A stretch of 64,000 nt of DNA from Roseovarius sp. A-2. GTDB taxonomy: Bacteria > Pseudomonadota > Alphaproteobacteria > Rhodobacterales > Rhodobacteraceae. The stretch lies in the NCBI RefSeq assembly GCF_002072155.1, contig NZ_BDIY01000012.1, forward strand, positions 1 through 64,000, in the 5' to 3' direction. The translations under genes were made by a program, and so were the position numbers. The notes below the pieces were generated by a model. That model was not told where the DNA came from. It ran no database searches and worked only from the letters and a program-made list of their open reading frames with translations. Below are positions 8,097 through 16,988 of the stretch, piece by piece (position 1 is the stretch's first letter; the number at the start of each line of letters is the position of its first letter).

Positions 8097-11032
8097 TGGC
8101 CCACCCCGCTTTCATCCGGGGGGTCGGTCACGTCCCATTCGCCGAAGCGGGCAAGTTGATCGTAATCGCCGCGATCCTCGGAACTGTGCGGCGCGCGGCG
8201 GGCGACATAGCCTTTATGCGGCACTGAATAGGCCAAAATCAGCTCTTTGAACTCTGACCAGACCTGATCGGGCGGTTCTTCATCCAGCGGGGCCGCGACC
8301 TCTTTCGGGGTGCTGCCCAACCCGATAAAGGCGGCGCGCATCACCGGGACCGGGCCGATATCGCCAAAGCCGCCGCGTTCGGCCATCGCGGCCTCGAGCA
8401 GCAATTGCTTGTCGAAGCTCTTTTGTTCTTTGGCCGTGGGCGGCGTGCCGGTCTTGTAGTCGTAGATATACATCCGCCCATGCGCGTCGAGATCGAGCCT
8501 GTCGGCCTTGGCTGAGAGGGTGAAGCCAAGCTCGGGGATCTCGGCGCGGCCCTTTTCCTCGAACTGCGCGGGCATGGCTAGCGTGCGGCGCTCGGCCTCG
8601 GTCTCGATAAACCAGTCGGCGACCCGTTCCAGCCGCGCGAGCCAGAGCGCGCGCGCCTCACCCCAGGGGACGTTTTCGGTCAGAACAGTGTCAGCAATGC
8701 CTAACAGCGCCTCGCGCATGGCCTGTTCGGGATGGGCGAGGGAGTGTTTGACAAACAACTCCAGGATCTCGTGCAAGACGGTGCCGCGCAGGAGCGCGTC
8801 GGGCAGTTTCATCAGCGGATCGAGCGGGCGCAGGCGCAAGACGTGGCGCGCGTAGATCGCGTAAGGGTCGCGGATCAGGCGTTTAATTTCCGTGACGCTG
8901 AGGTGATCGGGGCGCGCGGCGACGGGCGGAGCGGGGGCCGGTCGTGGGGCGCGAGGCACCTCGGTGGGCGTTTCCAGTGCGGTGACCTGATCGAGCCACG
9001 TTTGCCCGCGGGCGCGCATGGCGGCGAGCGCCTCGGGGCCGCCCTGACCGGGCAGGCCCGAGAGCAGGTTCTGCACGCGGTTGAGCCAGCGCGACACCAC
9101 GGTTTCGGCATCATCGGAGCGCACCGAGCGGGTGAGCCAGACCTCCTTCGCCGCAATGGCCTGCTGGAAATCATGCGCCGAGAGGCCGATGCGCCGCTCG
9201 GGGAGCAAGAGCCCGGCCTGATGGCGCAGCGCGCGGTTGAGCCACGGGTCGGGCTTGGGCACCTCGGGCCAGCTGCCTTCGTTGAGGCCGGCGAGAATCA
9301 GCAGGTCGGCACCCTGAACCCGCGCCTCGAGCGTGCCCCAGATCAGGATATGGGGGTGCGGTTCGGTCGGGTCGCGGACCTCTTCACCGGAGAGGATGCT
9401 GTGAAAGAGGCTGGCATAATCCGTGGCGTTGAGCGCGCCTGCCGCGCCTGCCTCTTCGCGCAGGGAATTAACGACTTTGAGAGCGTGCTGTCCCGCCTCC
9501 TTTTCCCAGAGCGTGCCGGAGCCCTCATCGCGACTGCCCTGCGCGATGCGTTCGGCGAGCATGACATGCGCCGCGACGCGGGTGTCGAGCGGCGCATCGT
9601 CGGGTTGGGCGCGGTCGGTGAAGCATTCGCAGAGCCAGTCGACCCAATCGACAAGGAATTGATCGGGGTCATCCTTGATCCATTTCGCCAGGCTGTCACG
9701 GGTCGGGTAAGGCGGCCCGTTGCGGCGCAGGTGCAGTTCGAGGTCGCGGGTCAGGCGCAGGTGGTCGTTGCGCGCGCTGCCGCGATGGGTGAGCGGGTGC
9801 TTGAGCAGGGTGAGCAGCGCATCGGCGCTGAGGGAGTGGCGAAAGAGATCGGCCACGTGCCGAAGGAGCCGCCCGGGCGGCGAGAGGTGCAGCGGCTGAC
9901 CGGCGCTGTCATCGGGCAGGATGTGCCAGCGGTCAAGCGCGGCGGTGACCTGACGGGTGAGCGCGCGGTCTGGGGTGATGAGCGCGGCGGTCTGGCCATC
10001 CTCGGCCGCCTGCCGCAGGCGCATCGCGATGGCGAGCGCCTCTGTGCGGGTCGATTGCGCCTCGATCAGGGTGACATCGGCCATGGAAAGGCCGATATCG
10101 CGCAGGTTCGGCCCGTCGCGCAGCCATTGATCGGTAACCGGCGCAGGACGCAGGGCGAGCGAGACGAGCGCATTGCGCGCAGGATGCGGGGGAATGTCGT
10201 CGGACCATGGGGCGATGTCCTGCGGGGCGATGCCCGCGCCTTGGGCAAAACGGACGAAGCGGTATTGCGGATGGTCCTCGGAGGTCATTGGATCGGCGAG
10301 CGCGTCCCAGACATGGGCGGGCGCGTCGAAATCGAAACCGGGCAGCACCACCGCGCCTTGCGGCAGCCGTGCCACCGCCTGCATCAGGAGTTGCGTGGCC
10401 CCGCGCGAACCGGTGGAACCTGCGACGATGATTGGCGATTGCGGTGGGTTGTCAGCCCAGAGATTGGTCAGCCGCTCGATCACGAGGCGCTGCCGGGTTT
10501 CGACGTCGGGGTTTTCGGGATCGGCCTCGAAATAGTGACGAACAATGCCCAGGAACGATTTTATCCGTGCCCAATGGCCGGATTGATCGGTGACGTCGAG
10601 GTCCTCGATTACCTGCGGCGGCACGCCTTCGCCGTGCATTTCGTCCATCAGCGCGGCGAGGCTGTCGGAAAGATCGAAGATCGCGCTGCGCGGGGCGAGG
10701 TCGGGCTGATTGTCGAGCAGGGTCGAGATCAGCTGCACCAGTTCCAGCCGCCGACGCAGGCGCGGCACGGGGTCGGGGATATGCGCGAGATCCCACATCT
10801 CGCCGAGATCGGTGACCAGGCTGATGCGCGGCAGCAGGCAGGGCGGGCCCTGATCGAAGAGGTCGCGGATGCGGCGGGCCATGCGGCGGGTGTTGACGAT
10901 GAGGGTGACGCGGGCGAGCGTCTCGGGCGGCTGACCGGCATGGCGGGCGCGCAGCCCTTCGACCAGCGCGCGCGGGAAATCGACGCCGGGGGCAAGGCCG
11001 AAGACGCGAGGGGTGTCGGAGGGGTCAAACAT
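8093..11032 (-). CDS. addB: Double-strand break repair protein AddB
   Basis: AddB is the partner of AddA and contributes the second nuclease domain and Chi scanning. The 979-residue protein starts MFDPSDTPRVFGLAPG; the start overlaps the end of the upstream nucleotidyltransferase by eight bases. The N-terminal P-loop position is degenerate (FGLAPGVDFPRALV, no GKT), as in alphaproteobacterial AddB. The C-terminal nuclease has KADRLDLD and IYDYKTGTPP. The region before it (VTEIKRLIRDPYAIYARHVL) has no Cys where Firmicutes AddB anchors a [4Fe-4S] cluster, so this form probably lacks the cluster. Confidence 0.95.
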   Translation of the reverse strand: MFDPSDTPRVFGLAPGVDFPRALVEGLRARHAGQPPETLARVTLIVNTRRMARRIRDLFDQGPPCLLPRISLVTDLGEMWDLAHIPDPVPRLRRRLELVQLISTLLDNQPDLAPRSAIFDLSDSLAALMDEMHGEGVPPQVIEDLDVTDQSGHWARIKSFLGIVRHYFEADPENPDVETRQRLVIERLTNLWADNPPQSPIIVAGSTGSRGATQLLMQAVARLPQGAVVLPGFDFDAPAHVWDALADPMTSEDHPQYRFVRFAQGAGIAPQDIAPWSDDIPPHPARNALVSLALRPAPVTDQWLRDGPNLRDIGLSMADVTLIEAQSTRTEALAIAMRLRQAAEDGQTAALITPDRALTRQVTAALDRWHILPDDSAGQPLHLSPPGRLLRHVADLFRHSLSADALLTLLKHPLTHRGSARNDHLRLTRDLELHLRRNGPPYPTRDSLAKWIKDDPDQFLVDWVDWLCECFTDRAQPDDAPLDTRVAAHVMLAERIAQGSRDEGSGTLWEKEAGQHALKVVNSLREEAGAAGALNATDYASLFHSILSGEEVRDPTEPHPHILIWGTLEARVQGADLLILAGLNEGSWPEVPKPDPWLNRALRHQAGLLLPERRIGLSAHDFQQAIAAKEVWLTRSVRSDDAETVVSRWLNRVQNLLSGLPGQGGPEALAAMRARGQTWLDQVTALETPTEVPRAPRPAPAPPVAARPDHLSVTEIKRLIRDPYAIYARHVLRLRPLDPLMKLPDALLRGTVLHEILELFVKHSLAHPEQAMREALLGIADTVLTENVPWGEARALWLARLERVADWFIETEAERRTLAMPAQFEEKGRAEIPELGFTLSAKADRLDLDAHGRMYIYDYKTGTPPTAKEQKSFDKQLLLEAAMAERGGFGDIGPVPVMRAAFIGLGSTPKEVAAPLDEEPPDQVWSEFKELILAYSVPHKGYVARRAPHSSEDRGDYDQLARFGEWDVTDPPDESGVGQ

Positions 11033-11708
11033 CGCGCTGTCCCAGCATCGCCTCGGCCTGGTCGATGCCGTCGGGGTGGCCCACATCGCACCATTGGCCG
11101 GGATAGGGCAGGGCAGACAGGCGGTTCTCGGCCAGCATGCGATCCCATAGGAGGTTGAGCGAAAAGGCGGGGTCGTCGATCTGGTGCAGCAGGTCAGGCT
11201 TGATGATCTGCACGCCGGAATAGATCAGGCCGGGGCCTCGTGTGGCGCGCCCATCCTTGGCGATCAGGAAATCTCCGGTGCCGGAATGGCCGATGGCCTG
11301 ACGTTTGGGGATGCAGAGGAGCAGCGCGTCCATCTGCTCAGGGTGCCATGCCTCGGCGAGCAGTGAAAGTGGGTTCGGGCCCTGCCAGACCGCATCGGTA
11401 TTCATGGTAAAGACTGGACCCGGACCGAGGAGCGGCAGAGCGGCGCGCAATCCGCCGCCGGTTTCAAGGATGTCGGGTGTTTCGTGGGAAAAGGCGATGT
11501 CGCGCCCCATCAGATGGGCGGTGATCTGCTCGGGCAGGTAGTGCAGGTTGACCACCGTGCGGGGCGGGCCGTAGGCGGTGACAAGATCGAGCGCATGGTC
11601 GATGAGCGGTTTGCCCGCAACCTCGATCAGCGGCTTGGGGCGCGTTTTCGTGAGCGCACCCATCCGCGTTCCGAACCCGGCGGCAAAGAGCATGACTGGC
11701 AGTGTCAT
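11025..11708 (-). CDS. murU: Sugar-1-phosphate nucleotidyltransferase, MurU-like
   Basis: This 227-residue protein has the nucleotidyltransferase signature LFAAGFGTRMG and KPLIEVAGKPLIDHAL near the start and the metal-binding MNTDAV. With the adjacent AmgK-like kinase it matches the MurU step of cell-wall recycling, which forms UDP-MurNAc from MurNAc-1-phosphate and bypasses de novo MurA/MurB. The ATG at 11708 overlaps the amgK stop (ATGA). The symbol rests on this pairing; the sugar specificity is inferred. Confidence 0.82.
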   Translation of the reverse strand: MTLPVMLFAAGFGTRMGALTKTRPKPLIEVAGKPLIDHALDLVTAYGPPRTVVNLHYLPEQITAHLMGRDIAFSHETPDILETGGGLRAALPLLGPGPVFTMNTDAVWQGPNPLSLLAEAWHPEQMDALLLCIPKRQAIGHSGTGDFLIAKDGRATRGPGLIYSGVQIIKPDLLHQIDDPAFSLNLLWDRMLAENRLSALPYPGQWCDVGHPDGIDQAEAMLGQRDV

Positions 11709-12715
11709 GTTGCGCACTGCTCCTTGAGGTGGGTCAGGATGGCCGGGGTAGGCGCGGGAAGTGTGCTTTGCACGAGGGAGGCGAGGGGGGCGAGTGCCGG
11801 ATGCGCGAGGTCGCGCTGCAATAGCCCCCAGACGCGAGGAATGAGGTCGATGTAATGCGCCTTGCCATCGCGCAGGCAGAGCCGGGCAAAGACCCCGAGG
11901 ATGCGCAGGTTTCGTTGTGCGCCGAGCGCGTGATAGGCGGTGGTGAACCTGTCGGGGTCGGTGTCGGCGGCGGCGGTGTAATGGGCGATCATCGCGGTTT
12001 CGGTGGCGGGGGCGACATCGCGGCGGGCGTCTTGCAGGACTGAGACCAGATCATAGGCCCGGTGGCCGCGCATCGCGTCCTGAAAATCGAGCAGGCCGAC
12101 GCGGGCGGTGCCTGATCGCTCGGGCAGCCAGAGCAGGTTTTCGGCGTGATAGTCGCGCTGGATGAGCACGTCCTGTTCCGGCGCGCGGAGCTGAAGTAGG
12201 TCGTGAATCGTGGTATGTAACTCGGCCCGTGCCGGGCTGTCCTGACCGGTGGTGCCCTTGAGATACCAGTCGAAGCTGAGCGCGGCCATGTCGGCCATGA
12301 GTTGCGGGGAGTAGGGCGGCAGATCGGTCGGCGGGGCGTGATGGTGCAGCGCGACGAGGACGTCGGTTGCGGCGGTATAGAGCCGCATTTCGTCCTCTGG
12401 CGTGCGTTCCAGCACGCGGGCGAAGAGCGCGTCTCCGAGATCTTCGAGGATGAGAAAGCCGCGGGTTGCGTCCTCGGCGAGAATGGCCGGGGCGGAGAGG
12501 CCAAGGCCAGTGAGGTAGCGGGCGATGCGGGTGAAGGGGCGTACGTCTTCGCCCTTTTCCGGGGGCGCGTCCATCAGCACGGCGCGCGCGCCATCTGAGC
12601 GGTGCAGGCGCAGGTAGCGGCGGTTCGAGGCGTCACCGGCAAGCGGGCGTGCCTCGGCCTCGTGCCAGTCGGTCACGGCGAGGAAATCGGCCATCGCGGC
12701 GCTGCGATCAGTCAT
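11705..12715 (-). CDS. amgK: Aminoglycoside phosphotransferase-fold kinase, AmgK-like
   Basis: The 336-residue protein has the APH/choline-kinase fold: GDASNRRYLRL N-lobe, catalytic QRDYHAENLLW and the metal-binding LLDFQDAMRG. AmgK phosphorylates MurNAc and GlcNAc at the anomeric carbon for the MurU reaction. Genes of this pair beside tsaE are common in alphaproteobacteria. Antibiotic resistance is not implied. The start overlaps the tsaE end by eight bases, so tsaE, amgK, murU, addB and addA form one tightly coupled operon. Confidence 0.85.
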   Translation of the reverse strand: MTDRSAAMADFLAVTDWHEAEARPLAGDASNRRYLRLHRSDGARAVLMDAPPEKGEDVRPFTRIARYLTGLGLSAPAILAEDATRGFLILEDLGDALFARVLERTPEDEMRLYTAATDVLVALHHHAPPTDLPPYSPQLMADMAALSFDWYLKGTTGQDSPARAELHTTIHDLLQLRAPEQDVLIQRDYHAENLLWLPERSGTARVGLLDFQDAMRGHRAYDLVSVLQDARRDVAPATETAMIAHYTAAADTDPDRFTTAYHALGAQRNLRILGVFARLCLRDGKAHYIDLIPRVWGLLQRDLAHPALAPLASLVQSTLPAPTPAILTHLKEQCAT

Positions 12716-13184
12716 CGGTAAGTCCCTTCAGGCGCGTTGTCCAGCGTGGGTCGGACCATGTGAGGGAGAGGTGGCGCGTGTCCTCTGCCGCACCCGGTGT
12801 GAAATCGAGGGCGATGGCGCCGGAAGGGGTCAGATCGCCGAGGCGGTCGGGCCATTCGACGAGGGCGATGGCGCTCTCGAATGCCTCGGTGAGGCCGAGT
12901 TCGATGACCTCGGTGGGATCGCTGAGCCGGTAGAGATCGGCATGCCAGATCTCGCAGGGGGTGCCGGGATAGGTCTGCACCAGCGTGTAGGTGGGCGAGG
13001 GCACGTCTTCGGGCGTGAGCAGGAGCGCGCGGATCAGGCAGCGGGCGAAATGGGTCTTGCCCGCGCCGACCCCGCCAGACAGAAGCAGGACGTCACCGGC
13101 CGACAGCCGCGACCCAAGCGCCTGCGCAAAGGCGCAGGTCGCATCGGGGCTGGCGAGGGTGAGGGAGTGGCGGCGTCCGGACAT
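12708..13184 (-). CDS. tsaE: tRNA threonylcarbamoyladenosine biosynthesis ATPase TsaE
   Basis: TsaE is the small ATPase that works with TsaB and TsaD to make t6A37 in ANN-decoding tRNAs. The 158 residues include Walker A GGVGAGKT (37-44), the family block VPSPTYTLVQTY and HADLYRLSDP. It is the first gene of the overlapping run to addA, and lies 40 bases after the PAS protein gene on the same strand. No strong ribosome binding site precedes the ATG. Confidence 0.95.
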   Translation of the reverse strand: MSGRRHSLTLASPDATCAFAQALGSRLSAGDVLLLSGGVGAGKTHFARCLIRALLLTPEDVPSPTYTLVQTYPGTPCEIWHADLYRLSDPTEVIELGLTEAFESAIALVEWPDRLGDLTPSGAIALDFTPGAAEDTRHLSLTWSDPRWTTRLKGLTDD

Positions 13185-13224
13185 AGCCCGACACTACACG
13201 CGCCACGCCTGCCCGCAAGCCGGA

Positions 13225-14745
13225 TCAGCCGGTGTGTTCGTGCATCAGGGCCGCGCCTTCCGCCGCGTGATGGCAGAGCGACAACATGGTGTTTCCCCGC
13301 CCGAGCGGCGTGTGCCGCAAGTCGAGCCGCCCGGCCCCGTCCGCGAGGGTTATGCTCTGCGTGGCGGCGGCACCGGTGGCGATCTTGCGCTCCAGCCCCG
13401 GCCAGGCATTGGTCTGCGGGAAACGTGCCTGACAGGCGGCGATGATGTCGCGCAGCGTCGCCTCTGCGATGCTGCTGTCCGGGTCGATGCCGAGAAGCGC
13501 GCCGAAGCCGGCATTGCAGAATATCAGGCGATGATCCGGTGACAGCACGGCAATCGCGGCATCGAGATCGTCGATCACGGCCTGTCTCAGATCCATCTCG
13601 GTGCGGTGATTGCGCGCCTCCGAGATTTCGGGTGTGATATCCTCGAACAGAAAGGCCACCGCTCCGTTGGGATGGGGTCGCCCGGTGATGCGATAGGTCT
13701 GCCCGGACACAAGGCTCCAGTAGTCTTGATAAAGTCCACCGCGCGCGGCGCTGACCATATCGTTGATCTGGCTGCGCCAGTTGGCGTAATTCTTGGGCTC
13801 TGGCATGACCTGTGCGTCGCGCAGCATGTCGAAAAAGCTCATGACATTTGGGCGTGCGCTGAGAAACCCGACTGGCAGGCCGGTAAGATCGATCAGGGCC
13901 GGATTGAACAGCGCCAGCGATTTCGCATGATCGAAGACCGCCAGCCCGGTGGGCAGATCGGCAAAGGTGCGGCCCAGGGTCTGCACGAAATCGCGTTGCG
14001 CGGTTTCGGCGCTGACAAGGGCGGACACGTCACAGGCGTAAAAGGCGTGTCCCGCCTGCGTGCGGGTGACGGTGAGATCGAACCAGCGATCCGGCGCATT
14101 GCCGTTGGCATCGGGGACGCTGACGCGCTGGGTTCGCGCTTCGGTCGGTTCGGGCAGCGGGCTGAGCGCGGCGGTCATCCGGGCGATGCTCTCGGGGCGG
14201 AACGCGCGGGCCGCGTCGTTTTGCCAGATCAGGTGACCGCTGGTGCCGTGAATCCAGACCGGTTGCGGTGCCGCATGCAGCGCCGCCCTGGGCACATCCA
14301 GCACCATCAGGCGGCGTCGCCCCTCATGCAGGTGAGCGGGGCAGGACGGCCCGCCTTCTTGCAGGGTGGCGCGCAGGCTGTGGGCGCTGGCATGCAGTTC
14401 GAGCCGTGCGGGATCATCCGGCAGGGTGCTGTCGAATGTCAGCGATTCTCCGGTCGTGATGCTGAGCGGATCAACCGGCAGATCGCCGAACCGAAACCCG
14501 AGCCAGCTGCGAAACCGTGACCAGTCGTCATTGGGCGCATTGCTGTCATCGGGCCAGAGGACACCGGCGTCATGGTCGATGAGGGTCGCGCCGCGAAACA
14601 GGAAATGACATTCCGGCGCGGCGGGAAGTTCGGCCTGGGATGGGGCCGGGCCGGGCAGCCGCCCCACGAGCCAGATCACGGCGAGCGAGACCAGCATTGC
14701 CCCAGCGAGGAGGGTCGCGATTTCCATGATCGTCATCGTCACCAT
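13225..14745 (-). CDS. Membrane-anchored PAS-domain protein without kinase domain
   Basis: The 506-residue protein has one N-terminal membrane segment (about 7-28, ATLLAGAMLVSLAVIWLVG) and two to three PAS-like modules. One is around 255-370 (DLPTGLAVFDHAKSLALFNP ... ITGRPHPNGAVAFLFEDIT) and another around 380-490 (IAVLSPDHRLIFCNAGFGALLG). No H-box, N-box or G-box follows, so it senses but cannot phosphorylate. The start at 14745 is preferred because AAGG lies at a suitable distance. It sits between regB and tsaE, all on the minus strand. Function is unknown; it may feed a partner kinase. Confidence 0.75.
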   Translation of the reverse strand: MVTMTIMEIATLLAGAMLVSLAVIWLVGRLPGPAPSQAELPAAPECHFLFRGATLIDHDAGVLWPDDSNAPNDDWSRFRSWLGFRFGDLPVDPLSITTGESLTFDSTLPDDPARLELHASAHSLRATLQEGGPSCPAHLHEGRRRLMVLDVPRAALHAAPQPVWIHGTSGHLIWQNDAARAFRPESIARMTAALSPLPEPTEARTQRVSVPDANGNAPDRWFDLTVTRTQAGHAFYACDVSALVSAETAQRDFVQTLGRTFADLPTGLAVFDHAKSLALFNPALIDLTGLPVGFLSARPNVMSFFDMLRDAQVMPEPKNYANWRSQINDMVSAARGGLYQDYWSLVSGQTYRITGRPHPNGAVAFLFEDITPEISEARNHRTEMDLRQAVIDDLDAAIAVLSPDHRLIFCNAGFGALLGIDPDSSIAEATLRDIIAACQARFPQTNAWPGLERKIATGAAATQSITLADGAGRLDLRHTPLGRGNTMLSLCHHAAEGAALMHEHTG

Positions 14746-14815
14746 CAAGCACCTTGTCGAGCCGTTTCCGACAAGCGTGGCGCAAACTGGTTAAAACCGT
14801 CTTAACGCCGATCCG

Positions 14816-16219
14816 TCAGCTGCGGATGGGCTGGTTTTCGCCCAGCGCGGGCGTATCTGGCACTTCGAAGGCCTTGCGCGGCCATGTCACCTCGACCAGG
14901 GCGCCGCTGCGGGCGGCATCGGGCGCCTCTGCCCAGGTCACATCGGCCCCGTTGGCGAAGGTCAGGTCTGCGCCGGAGCGTTCCAGCAGGGTCTTGGCGA
15001 TGAAAAGCCCGAGGCCCATGCCTTCGTATTCCGGGCGGCGAGGGTCGGTTGCGGGGGCGCGGCGGCGGATGAACGGATCGCCGATGCGGCCCAGCATGTC
15101 GGCGGGATAGCCGCGCCCGTCATCCATGATCCGCAGGGTGATGGTCTGTTCACCCCAGCGGGTTTCGACCCAGACACTGGCGCGGGCGAAATCCACCGCG
15201 TTCTGGATCAGGTTGCGTAGTCCGTGGATCACTTCGGGACGGCGCAGCACGATGGGCTGATCCATCAGATCCGCACCGCCCGCCGCGTGATCGAAATGAA
15301 TGTGCTTGCCGCGATCGACATGCGGCTCGGCGGCCTCTTCGACAAGCGCGCTGAGGGGGGTGCGGCGCAGGTGCAGATCATCCTTGCCCGCCCGCCCCAT
15401 GGAGCGCAGGATATCGCGGCAGCGGTCCGCCTGTTCGCGGATCAGAAGGGCGTCGTCGCGCAGTTCGGGATGGTCTTCCAGCTCTTCTGCGAGTTCCGCG
15501 CTGGTCAGCTTGATCGTCGCCAGCGGTGTGCCCAGCTCATGCGCGGCGGCGGCGACGACGCCACCCAGATCGGTCAGTTTCTGCTCGCGGGCGAGGGCCA
15601 TCTGCGTGGCCTGGAGCGCGTCGGACATGGTGCGCATTTCCTGCACGATCCAGCGGGAATAGACCCCGAGGAACAGCACCGCGATCACGATCGCCACCCA
15701 ACTGCCGAAGCGGAACACGTCGGGCACGCGCAGCACGAACCCCTCTTCGGTGCGCAGCGGCAGGTAGAACTGCATCAGCAATGTCACGATCACGATGGCC
15801 ATCATGCCCAGAAACGCGGTCGAACGCCCGGAGAGCGCCGAGGCGGAGACGGTGACGGGGCCGACGATCAGGATGGTGAAGGGGTTGTGCATGCCCCCCG
15901 TGAGATAGAGCAACAGCCCAAGCTGAAGCATGTCGAAGAGCACGACGAGGAAGGTGTCTTGTTCCGACAGGCGCTTGTTCTCGGCAAAGATGAAACCGGC
16001 GACGAGGTTCGACGCGACCGACACCCCGATGACCAGAAAGCACAGCCCCATTTCGAGATTGAGGTGATAGACCCGGTCGGCGACGATCAGCGCGCTGGCC
16101 TGACCGATGATCGCCCACCAGCGCAGTAGCACGAGCGTGCGCAGGCGAATCCAGTTGCCCCTGTTGCGGGCCTTGAAGAGACCGGAGGCGGGATCGGTCA
16201 TATCAGGGGGCTTGTCCAT
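14816..16219 (-). CDS. regB: Redox sensor histidine kinase RegB/PrrB
   Basis: RegB is the membrane kinase that activates RegA when the respiratory chain is reduced. It has six N-terminal membrane segments with the ubiquinone-binding heptad GGMHNPF (108-114). The H-box AAAAHELGTPLATI carries phospho-accepting His227. The redox-active Cys (Cys267, in ADRCRDIL) lies exactly 40 residues later, as in Rhodobacter capsulatus (His225/Cys265). N- and G-box motifs follow (GLRNLIQNAVDFA, DDGRGYP, GMGLGLFIAKTLL). Start 16219 is chosen; 16201 is also possible and neither has a good ribosome binding site. The gene is divergent from sco/regA. Confidence 0.95.
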   Translation of the reverse strand: MDKPPDMTDPASGLFKARNRGNWIRLRTLVLLRWWAIIGQASALIVADRVYHLNLEMGLCFLVIGVSVASNLVAGFIFAENKRLSEQDTFLVVLFDMLQLGLLLYLTGGMHNPFTILIVGPVTVSASALSGRSTAFLGMMAIVIVTLLMQFYLPLRTEEGFVLRVPDVFRFGSWVAIVIAVLFLGVYSRWIVQEMRTMSDALQATQMALAREQKLTDLGGVVAAAAHELGTPLATIKLTSAELAEELEDHPELRDDALLIREQADRCRDILRSMGRAGKDDLHLRRTPLSALVEEAAEPHVDRGKHIHFDHAAGGADLMDQPIVLRRPEVIHGLRNLIQNAVDFARASVWVETRWGEQTITLRIMDDGRGYPADMLGRIGDPFIRRRAPATDPRRPEYEGMGLGLFIAKTLLERSGADLTFANGADVTWAEAPDAARSGALVEVTWPRKAFEVPDTPALGENQPIRS

Positions 16220-16290
16220 TGCGTGCGTGATCTGGGATGCTAAATAGAAGGAAGGTTGCACCCCGTCCACCGAAACGCAAGGAAATCCAC

Positions 16291-16917
16291 ATGACCCGCC
16301 TGATTGCCATTGTCGCCGCCGTCGTTGTTGTCCTGGGTTTGGGCGCGACCTATTACGTCGTGACCGCCGGGTCTGGAGACGCGGATCAATTCGCGCAATG
16401 CCGGGCGTCGAACGTGGCGGGCGGTTCGGCGCAGATCGGCGGGCCGTTCGAGCTGGTGAGCGAGACCGGTGAGACGGTCACCGACAAGGATGTGATCGAC
16501 CGGCCGACGCTGATCTACTTCGGCTATACGTTCTGCCCGGATGTCTGCCCGATGGATGCCGCGCGCAATGCCGAAGCGGTGGATCTCCTCGAAGAGCGGG
16601 GTGACATGGTCAAGCCGGTGTTCATTTCCATTGACCCTAGGCGCGACACGCCGGAGGTGATGGCGGAGTACACAGAGTATCTGCATCCCCGGATGCTGGG
16701 CCTGACCGGGAGCGAGGCGCAGGTGCGCGAGGCGTCCAAGGCCTACCGGACCTTCTTTCAATCCCGCGACGAGGGCGATGACGAGTTCTACCTCGTCGAT
16801 CACTCGACAATGACCTACCTGTCGCTGCCCGAACACGGCTTTGTCGAGTTCTTTCGCCGCGATGTCACGGCAGAGCAGATGGCCGACCGCGTGCAGTGTT
16901 TTATTCAAGCCAGCTAA
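16291..16917 (+). CDS. senC: SCO1/SenC/PrrC family copper chaperone
   Basis: This 208-residue membrane-anchored protein has a single N-terminal hydrophobic segment (about 3-24) and a periplasmic thioredoxin-like domain. Copper ligands are visible: Cys82 and Cys86 in TFCPDVCP, and His171 in VDHST. The family delivers copper to the CuA site of cytochrome oxidase and, in Rhodobacter, links oxidase state to RegB. AAGGAAAT precedes the ATG at 16291. The gene lies between regB and regA, matching the regB-senC-regA cluster. Confidence 0.93.
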   Translation: MTRLIAIVAAVVVVLGLGATYYVVTAGSGDADQFAQCRASNVAGGSAQIGGPFELVSETGETVTDKDVIDRPTLIYFGYTFCPDVCPMDAARNAEAVDLLEERGDMVKPVFISIDPRRDTPEVMAEYTEYLHPRMLGLTGSEAQVREASKAYRTFFQSRDEGDDEFYLVDHSTMTYLSLPEHGFVEFFRRDVTAEQMADRVQCFIQAS

Positions 16918-16926
16918 GCGTTTGTT

Positions 16927-16955
16927 TTGACGGGGGGCCGGGCGCGGGCTAAAAC
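16927..16955 (+). promoter_or_regulatory. Candidate promoter for regA
   Basis: TTGACG (16927-16932) and TAAAAC (16950-16955) are separated by exactly 17 bases. The spacer is almost pure G+C. The pair lies in the 71-base gap between senC and regA, and would allow regA expression independent of senC. Confidence 0.35.
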
Positions 16956-16988
16956 ATCTGGCAACGGCGCGTAAACAGGAGGAGCGGC

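Noticed and set aside
8732..11158. 808-residue open frame on the plus strand across addB
   Set aside because: It is the antisense of addB in high-G+C DNA. It has no ribosome binding site, and its product is rich in Gly/Arg/Ala without a domain pattern, while the minus strand encodes a complete AddB.
11705..12715. Aminoglycoside resistance kinase
   Set aside because: The phosphotransferase fold is shared with AmgK. Its position next to a murU-like gene and tsaE points to cell-wall recycling, not resistance.
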